64,000 nucleotides of DNA, taken from the NCBI RefSeq assembly GCF_014836425.1, contig NZ_JACSQW010000001.1, positions 62,001 to 126,000 on the forward strand, in the 5' to 3' direction. Below the pieces are notes generated by a model, which was not told the origin of the DNA, did not search any database, and worked only from the letters and a program-made list of their open reading frames with translations. The DNA is from Limosilactobacillus avistercoris (lineage in GTDB: Bacteria > Bacillota > Bacilli > Lactobacillales > Lactobacillaceae). Positions 37,889 through 48,517 of the stretch are shown here, one piece after another (position 1 is the stretch's first letter; each line of letters starts with the position of its first letter). A program made the translations under genes and the position numbers.

Positions 37889-38307
37889 TGATAGATGAAA
37901 AGAAAATAATTGAACAGAAATTATTTAGCGACACTTCTCGGTATAATGACATTATTAATCGTCCTTACCAACCATCAAAGGGGCATTTACCAATGCTTCG
38001 CTCTGATCGTGCTGGGCAGTTTGCGCCCTTTGCTGCCTTAACGGGGTTTGGCAATTTGATCCAAAAAAAGGCTGAAATATACACTCATAAAAAATATCTC
38101 TCGGCAAGCGCGGAACGTCAGATTATAAAGAAACTTCAAATGTTAGCCGGGACAAAAAGCACGGTTACTATTAACTACTTTAATGATGAGGTCGGGCTTT
38201 ACGAAGAATTCCGTGATCAGGTATCAACTGTTAAAGTTGAACGGGGAAAAGTTTTCTTTAATCAGCGGCCAGCAATTGCGATTGCTAATATTAAGGAAGT
38301 TCGTTAA
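37888..38307 (+). CDS. YolD-like protein
   Basis: A 139-residue protein of the YolD-like family, small proteins encoded with UvrX-type polymerases and proposed to be functional stand-ins for UmuD. Typical is YNDIINRPYQPSKGH followed by RAGQFAPFAALTGF. It begins in the stop codon of the polymerase (TAATG), so translation is coupled. No catalytic Ser-Lys pair as in UmuD is evident. Confidence 0.88.
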   Translation: MIDEKKIIEQKLFSDTSRYNDIINRPYQPSKGHLPMLRSDRAGQFAPFAALTGFGNLIQKKAEIYTHKKYLSASAERQIIKKLQMLAGTKSTVTINYFNDEVGLYEEFRDQVSTVKVERGKVFFNQRPAIAIANIKEVR

Positions 38308-38369
38308 TTATAGGTGCTGTATAATAGTGGAGATGCATGTAATAGGGGTTTGTTAAAGAGGGAGTAACT

Positions 38370-40157
38370 TTGAGAGCAATTTGGCGTAATCTCTGTCAAT
38401 ATTCAAGAAATTTTTGGCAGCATTGGGTATCATTTATTATTTTGTTTGTAGGGATGGATCTAGCTAACCAGCTAGTCTTCATCCCAATTTTTCGGTTAAC
38501 GGCAACCTATATTTTACAAGCTGGGGGAATACCGTTTATTTCTTACCAGAATATCGGGATATTAATAACTCAACATACCCTGGTTGTAATTGGTTTGTTA
38601 ATCGAATTAATTCTCTTACTGTTGGTAATTTATTGGCAGTTTGCATTTCTTTTATTAGGACTACGTTTAATTTTAGGTGGTCAGATTAGCCTTAAGCGGT
38701 TACTGAAGGAATCTTGGTTAGCAATGCAGAATATTCGACCAGGATCCCTTCCGTTATTGCTTCTTTACTTTATTCTAGTTCTTCCGTTTGTGGATCTTGT
38801 ATTCCGCACACCATTATTATCAAAGGTTCAAATTCCTGAATTTATCCTTGACTTCATGACACGAAATAGTGTGTTACTGACGATCTTAATTATTTTTTAT
38901 ATTATCATTACGATTCTAGGGATTCGGTTGATTTTAACTTTACCATTGATGATTTATCGCCAGTACCGAACACGACAAGCACTAAGAGAAAGTTGGCAAT
39001 TAACCAGTAAACTTAAGTGGTGGCAGTATATAAAACAACTAATCGTCCTTGGATTAATTACGGTTATTATTTTGGCCCTCTTCTACTTATTAATTTACGG
39101 CTTGCAATCAATTATGGATCTATTTCCCGGGAAATTAGCATTCATGGCGGCAATCTTTAATCTAACCTTGGTCCAAGTAGTGAGTGAACTATTAACAATT
39201 TGGACAGGAATGATTGCTTTACAAATTGTGATTGGCCTGGTTGATGATTTTCTAGCAGGCAAAGGGCGCCTAAGAAGAGTTGGTTGGTTAGGGTGGTCAA
39301 CGCTTGGTATGATGGTTGTTGTCCTCGGTGGCCTAGCCATTGCTAATAATTATTACTACCTCAAAGGAACAGGGATGACACGGCCTGTTACGATTTCTCA
39401 CCGTGGTGTGGCAGAGAAAAATGGGGTTCAAAATACTATCCCAGCAATGGAAAAGACGCATCGACTAAAACCAACTTATGTTGAGATGGATGTTCATGAG
39501 ACTAAGGATCACAAGTTTGTTGTTCTCCATGATGAAAACCTTAAAGAATTAACGGGAGTCGACAAAACGCCACATGAATTGACGTTGGCTCAATTAACAA
39601 AATTGCCAGCTCGCGAGAATGGTCATCAGGCTAAAATTGCCAGTCTTGATCAATACCTGAATGCTGCAGAAAAGCTTCACCAAAAATTATTGGTTGAGGT
39701 AAAAACTACCCCGCAAGATTCAAAGGGAATGCTCAAACGCTTTAACCAGCAATATGGTAAGAGGATTATTAAAGATCATGATTTGGTACATTCGCTTGAT
39801 TATCGCGCCATAGCTGGTTTAAAACAACTGAATCCAAAATTGAAAGTCCTTTATATCCAGCCTTATAACTTTTCTTACCCAAAGAGTGTTGCGGATGGAT
39901 ATTCAATGGAATATTCAACATTAAACTTTGAATTTATTAGGCAAGCTCAACGCCAGAAAAATGATGTTTACTCCTGGACTGTTAATGATCCAAGGGTGAT
40001 GAAACAAATGATGTATGATCACGTTAATGGGATTATTACTGATAACTTAGGGGAACTAAACTCTGCAATTACCGGCTTCATGAATTCGACGAGTTACGCT
40101 AACCGAATCTTGAACTTCATTTTAGTGGTTCCTAATGCTGGTGGCTTAGAACCATAG
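38370..40157 (+). CDS. Membrane glycerophosphodiester phosphodiesterase
   Basis: A 595-residue protein with an N-terminal membrane domain of about seven to eight hydrophobic segments (to residue about 335), then a cytoplasm- or outside-facing GDPD domain. Catalytic features are SHRGVAEKNGVQNTIPAMEK and EMDVHETKDHKFVVLHDENL. It hydrolyses glycerophosphodiesters such as lipid head groups or teichoic-acid fragments. It starts with TTG 38370 behind GGGAG. The gene precedes a GyrI-like protein with a 42-base gap. Confidence 0.92.
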   Translation: MRAIWRNLCQYSRNFWQHWVSFIILFVGMDLANQLVFIPIFRLTATYILQAGGIPFISYQNIGILITQHTLVVIGLLIELILLLLVIYWQFAFLLLGLRLILGGQISLKRLLKESWLAMQNIRPGSLPLLLLYFILVLPFVDLVFRTPLLSKVQIPEFILDFMTRNSVLLTILIIFYIIITILGIRLILTLPLMIYRQYRTRQALRESWQLTSKLKWWQYIKQLIVLGLITVIILALFYLLIYGLQSIMDLFPGKLAFMAAIFNLTLVQVVSELLTIWTGMIALQIVIGLVDDFLAGKGRLRRVGWLGWSTLGMMVVVLGGLAIANNYYYLKGTGMTRPVTISHRGVAEKNGVQNTIPAMEKTHRLKPTYVEMDVHETKDHKFVVLHDENLKELTGVDKTPHELTLAQLTKLPARENGHQAKIASLDQYLNAAEKLHQKLLVEVKTTPQDSKGMLKRFNQQYGKRIIKDHDLVHSLDYRAIAGLKQLNPKLKVLYIQPYNFSYPKSVADGYSMEYSTLNFEFIRQAQRQKNDVYSWTVNDPRVMKQMMYDHVNGIITDNLGELNSAITGFMNSTSYANRILNFILVVPNAGGLEP

Positions 40158-40199
40158 AAAATTAGTATTCCTGAGAGTAAAAAAAGAGGTTAAGTACAA

Positions 40200-40838
40200 A
40201 TGGTATATGATTTTAAACGAGAAGAACGATATTTTTATTTACCTGGCAAACGCGTTAAGTTAGTTGATATACCGAAAATGACCTATTTAGCAGTGAGTGG
40301 CCACGGAGATCCAAACGTTGAAGGTAGCGAATATAAACGGGCAATTGCAGCACTTTATGCCGTTGCCTATACGACTAAGATGAGTAAAAAAGGTGATCAT
40401 AAGATTAAGGATTATTTTGACTTCGTAGTTCCGCCATTAGAGGGGCTCTGGTGGCAGGATGGTGTTACTGACGGAATTGACTATGGTCATAAGAAAAAGT
40501 TTCAGTTTATTGCCTTAATTCGGATGCCAGATTTTGTTAACCAAGCAGTTTTGAAATGGGCAATCCAGGAAGCATCCCACAAAAAGAAACAGGATTTTAC
40601 CAACGTTAAGCTTCTTCAAGTAAATGAAGGAAAGTATGTTCAAGTAATGCATGTTGGTTCGTATGATGATGAACCACAGACGATTGCCAAAATGCACCAA
40701 TTTATTACGAAAAATAAACTTGAAACTGACTTTAATTCTAAACGCCGTCACCACGAAATCTATTTGTCTGATCCAAGAAGAACGAAGGTAGAGAACCTGA
40801 AGACCGTTATTCGTATTCCGGTGAAGGTGAAAGAATAA
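40200..40838 (+). CDS. GyrI-like domain protein
   Basis: A 212-residue protein of the GyrI-like/SOUL-related small-molecule-binding superfamily. The opening YDFKREERYFYLPGKRVKLV and MTYLAVSGHGDPN with later GLWWQDG are typical of a lineage sometimes annotated as YdhM/GyrI-like. Such proteins bind or hydrolyse small hydrophobic compounds; no DNA-binding domain is attached here. AGAGGT lies upstream. The ligand is unknown. Confidence 0.8.
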   Translation: MVYDFKREERYFYLPGKRVKLVDIPKMTYLAVSGHGDPNVEGSEYKRAIAALYAVAYTTKMSKKGDHKIKDYFDFVVPPLEGLWWQDGVTDGIDYGHKKKFQFIALIRMPDFVNQAVLKWAIQEASHKKKQDFTNVKLLQVNEGKYVQVMHVGSYDDEPQTIAKMHQFITKNKLETDFNSKRRHHEIYLSDPRRTKVENLKTVIRIPVKVKE

Positions 40839-40945
40839 GCAGGTATAAAATATAAATTTTGAAAGTTCTAATTGTTTGAGTTCTACTGATATCGGTCATT
40901 ATAATTATATTATAGTTATTAATATTTTTATATCGAAATGGGACG

Positions 40946-42162
40946 ATGATAATTAAAACGAAACAAAAGAGTCCCCGCAAACTTTCCTTTATGTCGATTT
41001 ACTTTTTAGGGATCAACGGGATTATTGGTTCAGGAATCTTCTTACTTCCACAAGCAATTTATAAAGATATGGACCTCGCCGGAGTATTAGTACTTCTTTT
41101 TTCTGCCGTAACCGTAAGTCTAATCGCACTTTGCTACGCAGATCTGGCTAGTCGTTTTAGTAATTCTGGTGCTGCATGGATCTATTCTTATAATGCTTTT
41201 GGCCGTTTTGGGGGCTTTGAGGTAGGAATTTTCGTGTGGTTTATGGGGTGTTGTACAGAGGCCGCCGAAATAGTTGCCCTTTTAACAACCCTAAAAAGTT
41301 TTCTGCCTGTTTTTAATAATAATTGGCTATATTATTCGAGTGTCTTTGGGTTAATTATCTTCCTTATTCACTTTGCCCATTTTTCTCCGGTAATTCCTAA
41401 AGCTGCGACAACTGGGGCAATGCCGTTGATTAAGCATTTTGGCTCAGCCTTTAGTGTTACTTTTTATATGTTTGCTGGCTTTTCATTTATTCCGATTGCT
41501 GCAAAACAGATGGAAAAACCAGAGAAAAACATCCCACGAGTGCTAGTAGCCGTAATGATTAGTGTTACTGTTCTTTACGGCCTGGTAATGATTGTTGCAA
41601 TTGGGATCTTAGGACAAAAAACCGCTTGGTATAGCACCCCGATTGCTCAAGCCTTTAAGAGCAGTGTAAGTGAGTGGGGATATATATTGATAATTGTTGG
41701 AATACTCATCAGTATTTTTGGAGTAGCATTTGCAATGTCCTTCGATAATCTGTCACTAATATCTTCACTGGCCAGTGAACACCAAATGTTGCCTAAATGG
41801 ATTGGTAAGAAAAACCGGTATGACGCACCATGGGTTGCAATTTCTTAACCGCGATTGTATCAGCATTTCTTGTTACCCAATCATACCTATTCTTAGTGTC
41901 ATGTATTGTACTGACTTGTTTTATTCAATATGTTCCATCAATTTTGTCAGTAATTAAGTTTGAACATACGGGAAAATTTCCAAGTCATGGATTTAAGCTC
42001 CCCGGAAAATATATCATTCCGGTTGCTGCCTTGATAATTTCTGCTTACATGATTACTAACTTTACTCTGAAAACCTTGCTAGTTGCTGCGGTGGTAGCTG
42101 TCTTAGCTGCTATTCCATATTTCTTTATGAACCGTTACAATAAGGAGAAAAAAGCTGACTAA
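40946..42162 (+). pseudogene. Amino-acid/polyamine (APC) permease, frameshifted
   Basis: An APC-superfamily transporter with the characteristic N-terminus IYFLGINGIIGSGIFLLPQ. The first frame stops at 41846-41848. The protein continues one base out of phase from about 41848 (TAIVSAFLVTQSYLFL) to 42162. Restoring one base within ATTTCTTAACC gives a smooth VAIS-L-TAIVSAF join. The middle also looks short: HFAHFSPVIPKAATTG seems to skip about one membrane segment, so total length would be near 405 rather than about 440-450. Loss of function is likely. The substrate is unknown. Confidence 0.82.
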
Positions 42163-42185
42163 CGATATCAAATGTAATAATTAGG

Positions 42186-42227
42186 AAGCAAGGAACTGTG
42201 AATATCTTTTACAGTTTCTTGCTTTTT
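42186..42227 (+). terminator. Terminator after the permease pseudogene
   Basis: AAGCAAGGAACTGT and ACAGTTTCTTGCTT pair with one mismatch and end in a T run. Confidence 0.88.
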
Positions 42228-42326
42228 AAGTTTGCTTTAGGATTTCCATATCATTAAGGGACTTTTGAAAAGATTGTTATAATGGAGAGTGTTTAGGATA
42301 TTAAAAATAATAAGGAGTGTTGATCA

Positions 42327-42935
42327 ATGACGATCTATGGCCCTTACGAAGAAACGTTAAATAATATTCTTTTCGATGTGGAGAAACGAATTCGGCAATT
42401 AAACCAACAAGAAATTGACAAACATCAACCAAAATTATATGAACACTTAATTGGTCGGGTAAAAACGCCAGCAAGTATGGAAGAAAAATGCCAAAGAAAG
42501 AATTACCCTTTAACGGTTGAATCTGCTTTGCGTAAGTGTCGGGATGCTGTCGGGATCCGGATAGTTTGTAATTTTATTAGTGATATCGATCGTTGCCTAG
42601 CAATTTTACGGAACGTTGATTGGTGTTCGGTCATTAAAGAAAAGGATTATATTTCAAATGCGAAGCCAAATGGTTACAGGAGCTACCATTTAATTTTGGA
42701 TGTGATTGAGGATTATCGGGATGTGGATGGCCACCTGCCGGGTCATTTTTATGTAGAAATTCAATTGCGAACAATTGCGATGGACTCTTGGGCAAGTTTA
42801 GAACATGAAATAAAGTATAAGCATAATGTTAAAAACCCGGAGCGGATTGGCAAAGAACTAAAGCACTGTGCCGACCAACTGGCATCCTGTGATATTCAGA
42901 TGGAAACCATTCGGCAATTAATTCAAGAGGATTAG
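42327..42935 (+). CDS. Small alarmone synthetase (RelP/RelQ family GTP pyrophosphokinase)
   Basis: A 202-residue single-domain (p)ppGpp synthetase. The RelA/SpoT-type nucleotidyltransferase features are RDAVGIRIVCNF, KPNGYRSYHLIL and VEIQLRTIAMDSWASLEHEI. Hydrolase and regulatory domains are lacking, as in RelP and RelQ. It lies 13 bases before a response-regulator gene and is followed by its sensor kinase, the arrangement known as relP-relRS in Streptococcus mutans, so it may be induced by an envelope or redox signal. Whether it is RelP or RelQ cannot be settled by eye. Confidence 0.9.
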   Translation: MTIYGPYEETLNNILFDVEKRIRQLNQQEIDKHQPKLYEHLIGRVKTPASMEEKCQRKNYPLTVESALRKCRDAVGIRIVCNFISDIDRCLAILRNVDWCSVIKEKDYISNAKPNGYRSYHLILDVIEDYRDVDGHLPGHFYVEIQLRTIAMDSWASLEHEIKYKHNVKNPERIGKELKHCADQLASCDIQMETIRQLIQED

Positions 42936-42948
42936 GTGATAGTTTAAA

Positions 42949-43617
42949 ATGAGAATTTTACTCGCTGAAGATGAAGAACAGCTGGCTCGAGTTTTAAAAA
43001 TGGCCATGGAACAATCTAACTATCAGGTAGATGCTGTTAATAATGGTCAAGAGGCAGTTGAACTTTCAAAGAAAAATGCTTATGACATCATTATTTTAGA
43101 CATTATGATGCCAGTAAAAGATGGAATTGAAGCTCTAAAAGAAATTCGAGCTGGTGGTGATCGGACTTATATTATGATGCTAACGGCGATGTCTGAAGAG
43201 GATGACCGGGTCAATGGCCTCGATTCCGGTGCCGACGATTATTTAACAAAGCCATTTTCACTAAAAGAATTGCTCGCACGGCTCCGTTCACTAGAGAGAC
43301 GGACGAATGATTATAATGATGAGAATTTAGAGTTTGCCGATTTGCACTTAGACAGTAACGAGCAGGTTCTCGAAAGTAGTAATTCAATTAGCCTTTCACG
43401 AGAAGAGACACGGATGTTAGAATACTTCATCCTTAATTCCGGAAAAAAGTTAACAACTGCCGACTTAATTAACCATGTCTGGAATGCTGGCGATAATGAA
43501 GCTGACCCGGAAGAAGTGTGGATTAATATTTGCTACTTGCGACAAAAATTGCAGTCTATTCAATCGAAAGCAAAGATTATTGGTGAAAAAGGCGGACCGT
43601 ATCTCTTAGAAGGGTGA
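42949..43617 (+). CDS. OmpR-family response regulator
   Basis: A 222-residue two-domain regulator. The receiver has acidic residues Glu/Asp at 7-9, the phospho-acceptor Asp51 in IIILDIMMPVKDG and Lys in LTKPFSLKELL. The C-terminal winged helix (about 125-220) has the form SREETRMLEYFI with the recognition part EEVWINICYLRQKL. It sits between the small alarmone synthetase and the sensor kinase and is presumably phosphorylated by the latter. Its target promoters are unknown. Confidence 0.95.
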   Translation: MRILLAEDEEQLARVLKMAMEQSNYQVDAVNNGQEAVELSKKNAYDIIILDIMMPVKDGIEALKEIRAGGDRTYIMMLTAMSEEDDRVNGLDSGADDYLTKPFSLKELLARLRSLERRTNDYNDENLEFADLHLDSNEQVLESSNSISLSREETRMLEYFILNSGKKLTTADLINHVWNAGDNEADPEEVWINICYLRQKLQSIQSKAKIIGEKGGPYLLEG

Positions 43618-43623
43618 GTAATC

Positions 43624-44913
43624 ATGATTCGACACTTTCGGGAACAATTTATTATCTTTTCAACGTGTGCTTTACTCTTGGTTATTATTACAATCGTTGG
43701 GAGTATTAGTTCAGTCACTTACTTTCGGGCTCACCAAGAAGTAAATTCTATTTTGATGATCCTTAGTAAAAATGAGGGTAAGATGCCGGCACGGATGTCT
43801 CCCAGTCCCCTGCAAATATTTACGCAGCCCCAGTTTACCCGGGAAAGTTTGTCCCAGTACCGATACTTTAGTGCGACACTTAATAAGCAAGATCAGCAGA
43901 TGAAGGTTGATGACGACCATATTCTCTCTGTTTCACCAGCAGAAATTCAAAAGCTAACGCAGCGAGTTCTCAAACGTCACCGAACTCAAGGACGCGTATT
44001 TTATAAACAAACAGTGTATGCTTACCGGGTAAAGGAAATTAGTAAACAGACCAATGTTGTCTTTCTTGATGAAAGCCTAATGTTATCAAAAGCGCGAGAG
44101 GTAACATACCTAGGAATTCTTTTAGGAATAGTTAGCCTTCTGCTATATACGACTGTCCTTGTCCTTTTTTCAAAATCGGCTATCCGACCAATTATTCAAG
44201 CAGAAAGGCGGCAAAAGGAGTTCATTACCAATGCAGGACATGAGCTTAAGACACCGCTAAGTGTTATTTCAGCTAACACCGAAATGCAGGAATTAATGAA
44301 CGGTGAAACTGATTTGACGAGGAGCACGAAAGAACAAGTTGGTCGCCTTACCAAATTAATCAATTACTTTGTCTCCATGGCTCGGCTTCAAGAACAACCA
44401 CAGATGACTCTTTCGGTAATTAATGCTAGCCAAATTACTAACCAGGTTGCTGAGAACTTTAAAAACGTTATCATCCAGGATGGTAAGCACTTTAAGAAGT
44501 CGGTGACTCCGGGGTTAATGATCAAGGCGGATGAACATTATTTTTACGAATTAATCAGTATCTTATTGGATAATGCAAATAAGTATTGTGATCCGCATGG
44601 TGACATTTACCTTAACTTAAGGCTTGGTAGACGGCGAAAGAACGTCCTCCTTTCTGTAACCAATTCATTTGCGGCTGGAAAGGATATTGACTATCAGCGG
44701 TTCTTTGAACGTTTCTACCGTGAGGATAAAGCCCGGACAATTAACGAAAAAAAGTCGGGTTACGGGATTGGTTTATCAATGGCCCAAAGCATTGTTAAAA
44801 ATTTTGGTGGACAGATTAAGACTAGTTATTCAAATGGCAAAATTTCGTTTATTATTACCATCAAGCGAGCCAATCAGAAGTTAAATAGTAGTAAACAGGA
44901 GGAAACGCAATGA
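43624..44913 (+). CDS. Sensor histidine kinase
   Basis: A 429-residue membrane kinase. TM1 is at about 9-33, an extracellular sensor of about 125 residues follows, and TM2 is at about 161-183. The H-box is ITNAGHELKTPLSVISANTE with His206. The ATPase domain has LLDNANKYC (N box) and SGYGIGLSMAQSIVKNFGG (G boxes). It is six bases after the response regulator, and its stop overlaps the nitroreductase start (ATGA). The sensor domain resembles no ligand-binding family I can name. Confidence 0.94.
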   Translation: MIRHFREQFIIFSTCALLLVIITIVGSISSVTYFRAHQEVNSILMILSKNEGKMPARMSPSPLQIFTQPQFTRESLSQYRYFSATLNKQDQQMKVDDDHILSVSPAEIQKLTQRVLKRHRTQGRVFYKQTVYAYRVKEISKQTNVVFLDESLMLSKAREVTYLGILLGIVSLLLYTTVLVLFSKSAIRPIIQAERRQKEFITNAGHELKTPLSVISANTEMQELMNGETDLTRSTKEQVGRLTKLINYFVSMARLQEQPQMTLSVINASQITNQVAENFKNVIIQDGKHFKKSVTPGLMIKADEHYFYELISILLDNANKYCDPHGDIYLNLRLGRRRKNVLLSVTNSFAAGKDIDYQRFFERFYREDKARTINEKKSGYGIGLSMAQSIVKNFGGQIKTSYSNGKISFIITIKRANQKLNSSKQEETQ

Positions 44914-45566
44914 AACTAACGGAAGCAATTAATTCTCGCCACTCGACCCGGAAGTTTACTGACCGGCCAGTTGAACAAGATGTCATTAAGAAAATTATTC
45001 AGTTAGCTCAACGAGCACCATCATGGGTTAACTCACAGCCATGGCAGGTGTACTGCGCGATGGGTGATTCTTTAGCGCAGATAAAAACTGCCTACCATAA
45101 AGAAGACCTTGCCGGAAATCATGGTCATCCAGACTTGGCAGTAATGTCACGAGATGACTGGAGTCTAGAAATACAGGAAAATATGAAAAAGTGGCGTCAC
45201 GGAATAGTGCATCACTTTGCGACATTTGAAGAAGCTCATGATCAAATGACGACTGCCAGTAATACCCTTTATAATTCGCCCGTAATCCTTTATATTACGA
45301 TTCCACTGGCATCTCCGGACTGGTCAATTTTTGATGCCGGTGCCTTTGCGGAAAATATAATGTTAGCGGCAACGGATCAAGGTTTAAGTTCAATTCCAAC
45401 TTATAACAGTGTCCGCTTTCCAGAAATTCTTCACCGACTTCTGAATGTTCCTGAAGATGAGCGCTTTATTGTAGGAGTTTCACTCGGTTATGAGGATGAG
45501 TCAAAGATTAATAGTTACCGATCTGAACGCCGCCCGTTAGGTGAAGTATTGCATTTTTGCGATTAA
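44910..45566 (+). CDS. Nitroreductase family protein
   Basis: A 218-residue FMN-dependent nitroreductase-fold oxidoreductase. The start MKLTEAINSRHSTRKFTDRP binds FMN phosphate through Arg residues, and AQRAPSWVNSQPWQVYCA and the C-terminal GYEDE segment are typical. It reduces nitro compounds or quinones with NAD(P)H. The 4-base overlap with the kinase gene places it in the alarmone synthetase-two-component operon, which hints at redox stress as the signal. Confidence 0.92.
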   Translation: MKLTEAINSRHSTRKFTDRPVEQDVIKKIIQLAQRAPSWVNSQPWQVYCAMGDSLAQIKTAYHKEDLAGNHGHPDLAVMSRDDWSLEIQENMKKWRHGIVHHFATFEEAHDQMTTASNTLYNSPVILYITIPLASPDWSIFDAGAFAENIMLAATDQGLSSIPTYNSVRFPEILHRLLNVPEDERFIVGVSLGYEDESKINSYRSERRPLGEVLHFCD

Positions 45567-45567
45567 A

Positions 45568-45626
45568 AATAACCCAAGACTAGCTTAGAGTTGTATGAAT
45601 TACTCTGAATAAGTCTTGGGTTATTT
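45568..45626 (+). terminator. Terminator after the nitroreductase
   Basis: AATAACCCAAGACT and AGTCTTGGGTTATT are perfect 14-bp arms with a 30-base loop that can partly pair (AGAGT / ACTCT). Confidence 0.85.
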
Positions 45627-45644
45627 ATGTGTGATATGTAGTAG

Positions 45645-45820
45645 GGGAGTGTGGTCAAAACAAGCTCGCCAGGAACTTGCTAGCGATTCTACGGTAAATA
45701 AGTCAAAACGTGTTCGGCCTAAGCTCCCTCAAGCTAACGACCTCCCCCTCTGACGACGAACGTCATTCGGTGGAGAAATCGTTAGCCACCGGGAGCTTTT
45801 AACGGCCTCGCACTCTATTT
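45645..45820 (-). repeat. Structured 3'-UTR element, family 2, copy after guaC
   Basis: On the minus strand, starting at the guaC stop, this element matches the one after serS (61467-61655) over about 170 bases. Plus-strand arms are: GGCC 45716-45719 with GGCC 45804-45807, GCTCCC 45723-45728 with GGGAGC 45791-45796, and CTAACGA 45734-45740 with TCGTTAG 45779-45785, with a GC-rich apical hairpin (GACG / CGTC). Changes between the two copies keep the pairs intact. Confidence 0.85.
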
Positions 45821-46795
45821 TTAGTAATCCCCATTCATAATTGAATTTTTGACGATGACGTAATCGACGTGGCGAATGGATTCAAGGTCGCGACCACCGG
45901 CGTATGAAATTGAGGATTGAAGATCTTCTTGCATTTCACGAAGAGTGTCCTTGATTGAACCACGGTAAGGAACAAGCATCTGCTTTCCTTCAACATTTCG
46001 GTAAGCGCCCTTTTGAACTTCGGAAGCGGAACCCCAGTATTGCTTATACCGTTTACCATCGATCGTGATTATGTGGCCTGGTGATTCGAGGTGACCAGCA
46101 AGCATTGAACCGATCATTACCATTGAAGCACCAAAACGAACTGACTTAGCGATATCGCCATTATGACGAATTCCCCCGTCGGCGATGATTGGCTTTTGGG
46201 CGGCCTTTGCACAAAGGCGGATTGCGGCAAGTTGCCAGCCACCGGTTCCAAAACCAGTCTTTAGCTTGGTAATGCAAGCTTTTCCTGGACCCACACCAAC
46301 TTTAGTGGCATCTGCACCCGCATTTTCTAAGTCACGTACTGCTTCTGGGGTCGCAACGTTTCCGGCAATTACAAAGGCGTTTGGCAAGTTCTTCTTAATG
46401 TATTGGATCATCTTGATAACAAAGTCAGAATGACCATGAGCAACATCGATCGTAACGTATTCTGGATCTAAATGTTCGGCTTTTAGCTGATCGATAAAGT
46501 CGTATTCAGCATCCTTAATGCCAACTGAAATGGATGCAAAAAGCTTGCGATCGTGCATCCGTTTGATGAATCCGGCACGTTCTTCTGGTTCAAAACGGTG
46601 CATCACATAAAAGTAGTCATTTTGGGCAAGCCAAACAGCGAGGTCTTCGTTAATAACACTTTCCATATTAGCTGGTACTACAGGGATCTTGAATGTCTTG
46701 GGACCAAACTTGATACTGGTATCGGCCTCTTTTCGACTTTTAATAATACACTTGTTTGGGACTAATTGGATGTCATCGTAATCAAATGTTTGCAC
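45821..46795 (-). CDS. guaC: GMP reductase
   Basis: A 324-residue IMPDH/GMPR-family enzyme converting GMP to IMP and ammonia with NADPH, for guanine-to-adenine nucleotide conversion. The start [18 protein letters not shown], the absence of a CBS insert, [17 protein letters not shown] with the catalytic Cys, and [19 protein letters not shown] identify it. The start is GTG 46795 with AAGGAG upstream. It diverges from purA, which takes IMP on to AMP. Confidence 0.95.
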   Translation of the reverse strand: MQTFDYDDIQLVPNKCIIKSRKEADTSIKFGPKTFKIPVVPANMESVINEDLAVWLAQNDYFYVMHRFEPEERAGFIKRMHDRKLFASISVGIKDAEYDFIDQLKAEHLDPEYVTIDVAHGHSDFVIKMIQYIKKNLPNAFVIAGNVATPEAVRDLENAGADATKVGVGPGKACITKLKTGFGTGGWQLAAIRLCAKAAQKPIIADGGIRHNGDIAKSVRFGASMVMIGSMLAGHLESPGHIITIDGKRYKQYWGSASEVQKGAYRNVEGKQMLVPYRGSIKDTLREMQEDLQSSISYAGGRDLESIRHVDYVIVKNSIMNGDY

Positions 46796-48284
<1,489 letters not shown>

Positions 48285-48289
48285 AAATT

Positions 48290-48412
48290 AGGAAGCTGGG
48301 AATTAATCTTTTTCAAGAGCCTGTTAGGATTCCCAAAATTAGACTCTATGAGTTCAGAAACTATTAGTAACGGATAAAGGGTGAGAAAATTTTTCCTCAC
48401 CCTTTTTTCGAT
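48290..48412 (+). repeat. Structured 3'-UTR element, family 1, short copy C (after purA)
   Basis: It begins GGAAGCTGGGAATTAA as in copies A and B, but lacks the inner hairpin. GGGAAT (48298-48303) can pair with ATTCCC (48329-48334). The conserved segment ATTAGACTCTATGAGTTC follows. The terminator GGGTGAG / CTCACCC with T run ends it. It lies in the sense orientation behind purA. Confidence 0.8.
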
Positions 48413-48517
48413 CGACACCAATTATCAATCGAATCATTTTAAAAATATAGTTATATCTTTGTACAATGGAAAGGAGAAAGTTACTTTTATTGTTTGATTA
48501 TAAGGAAGTGTTTGATA

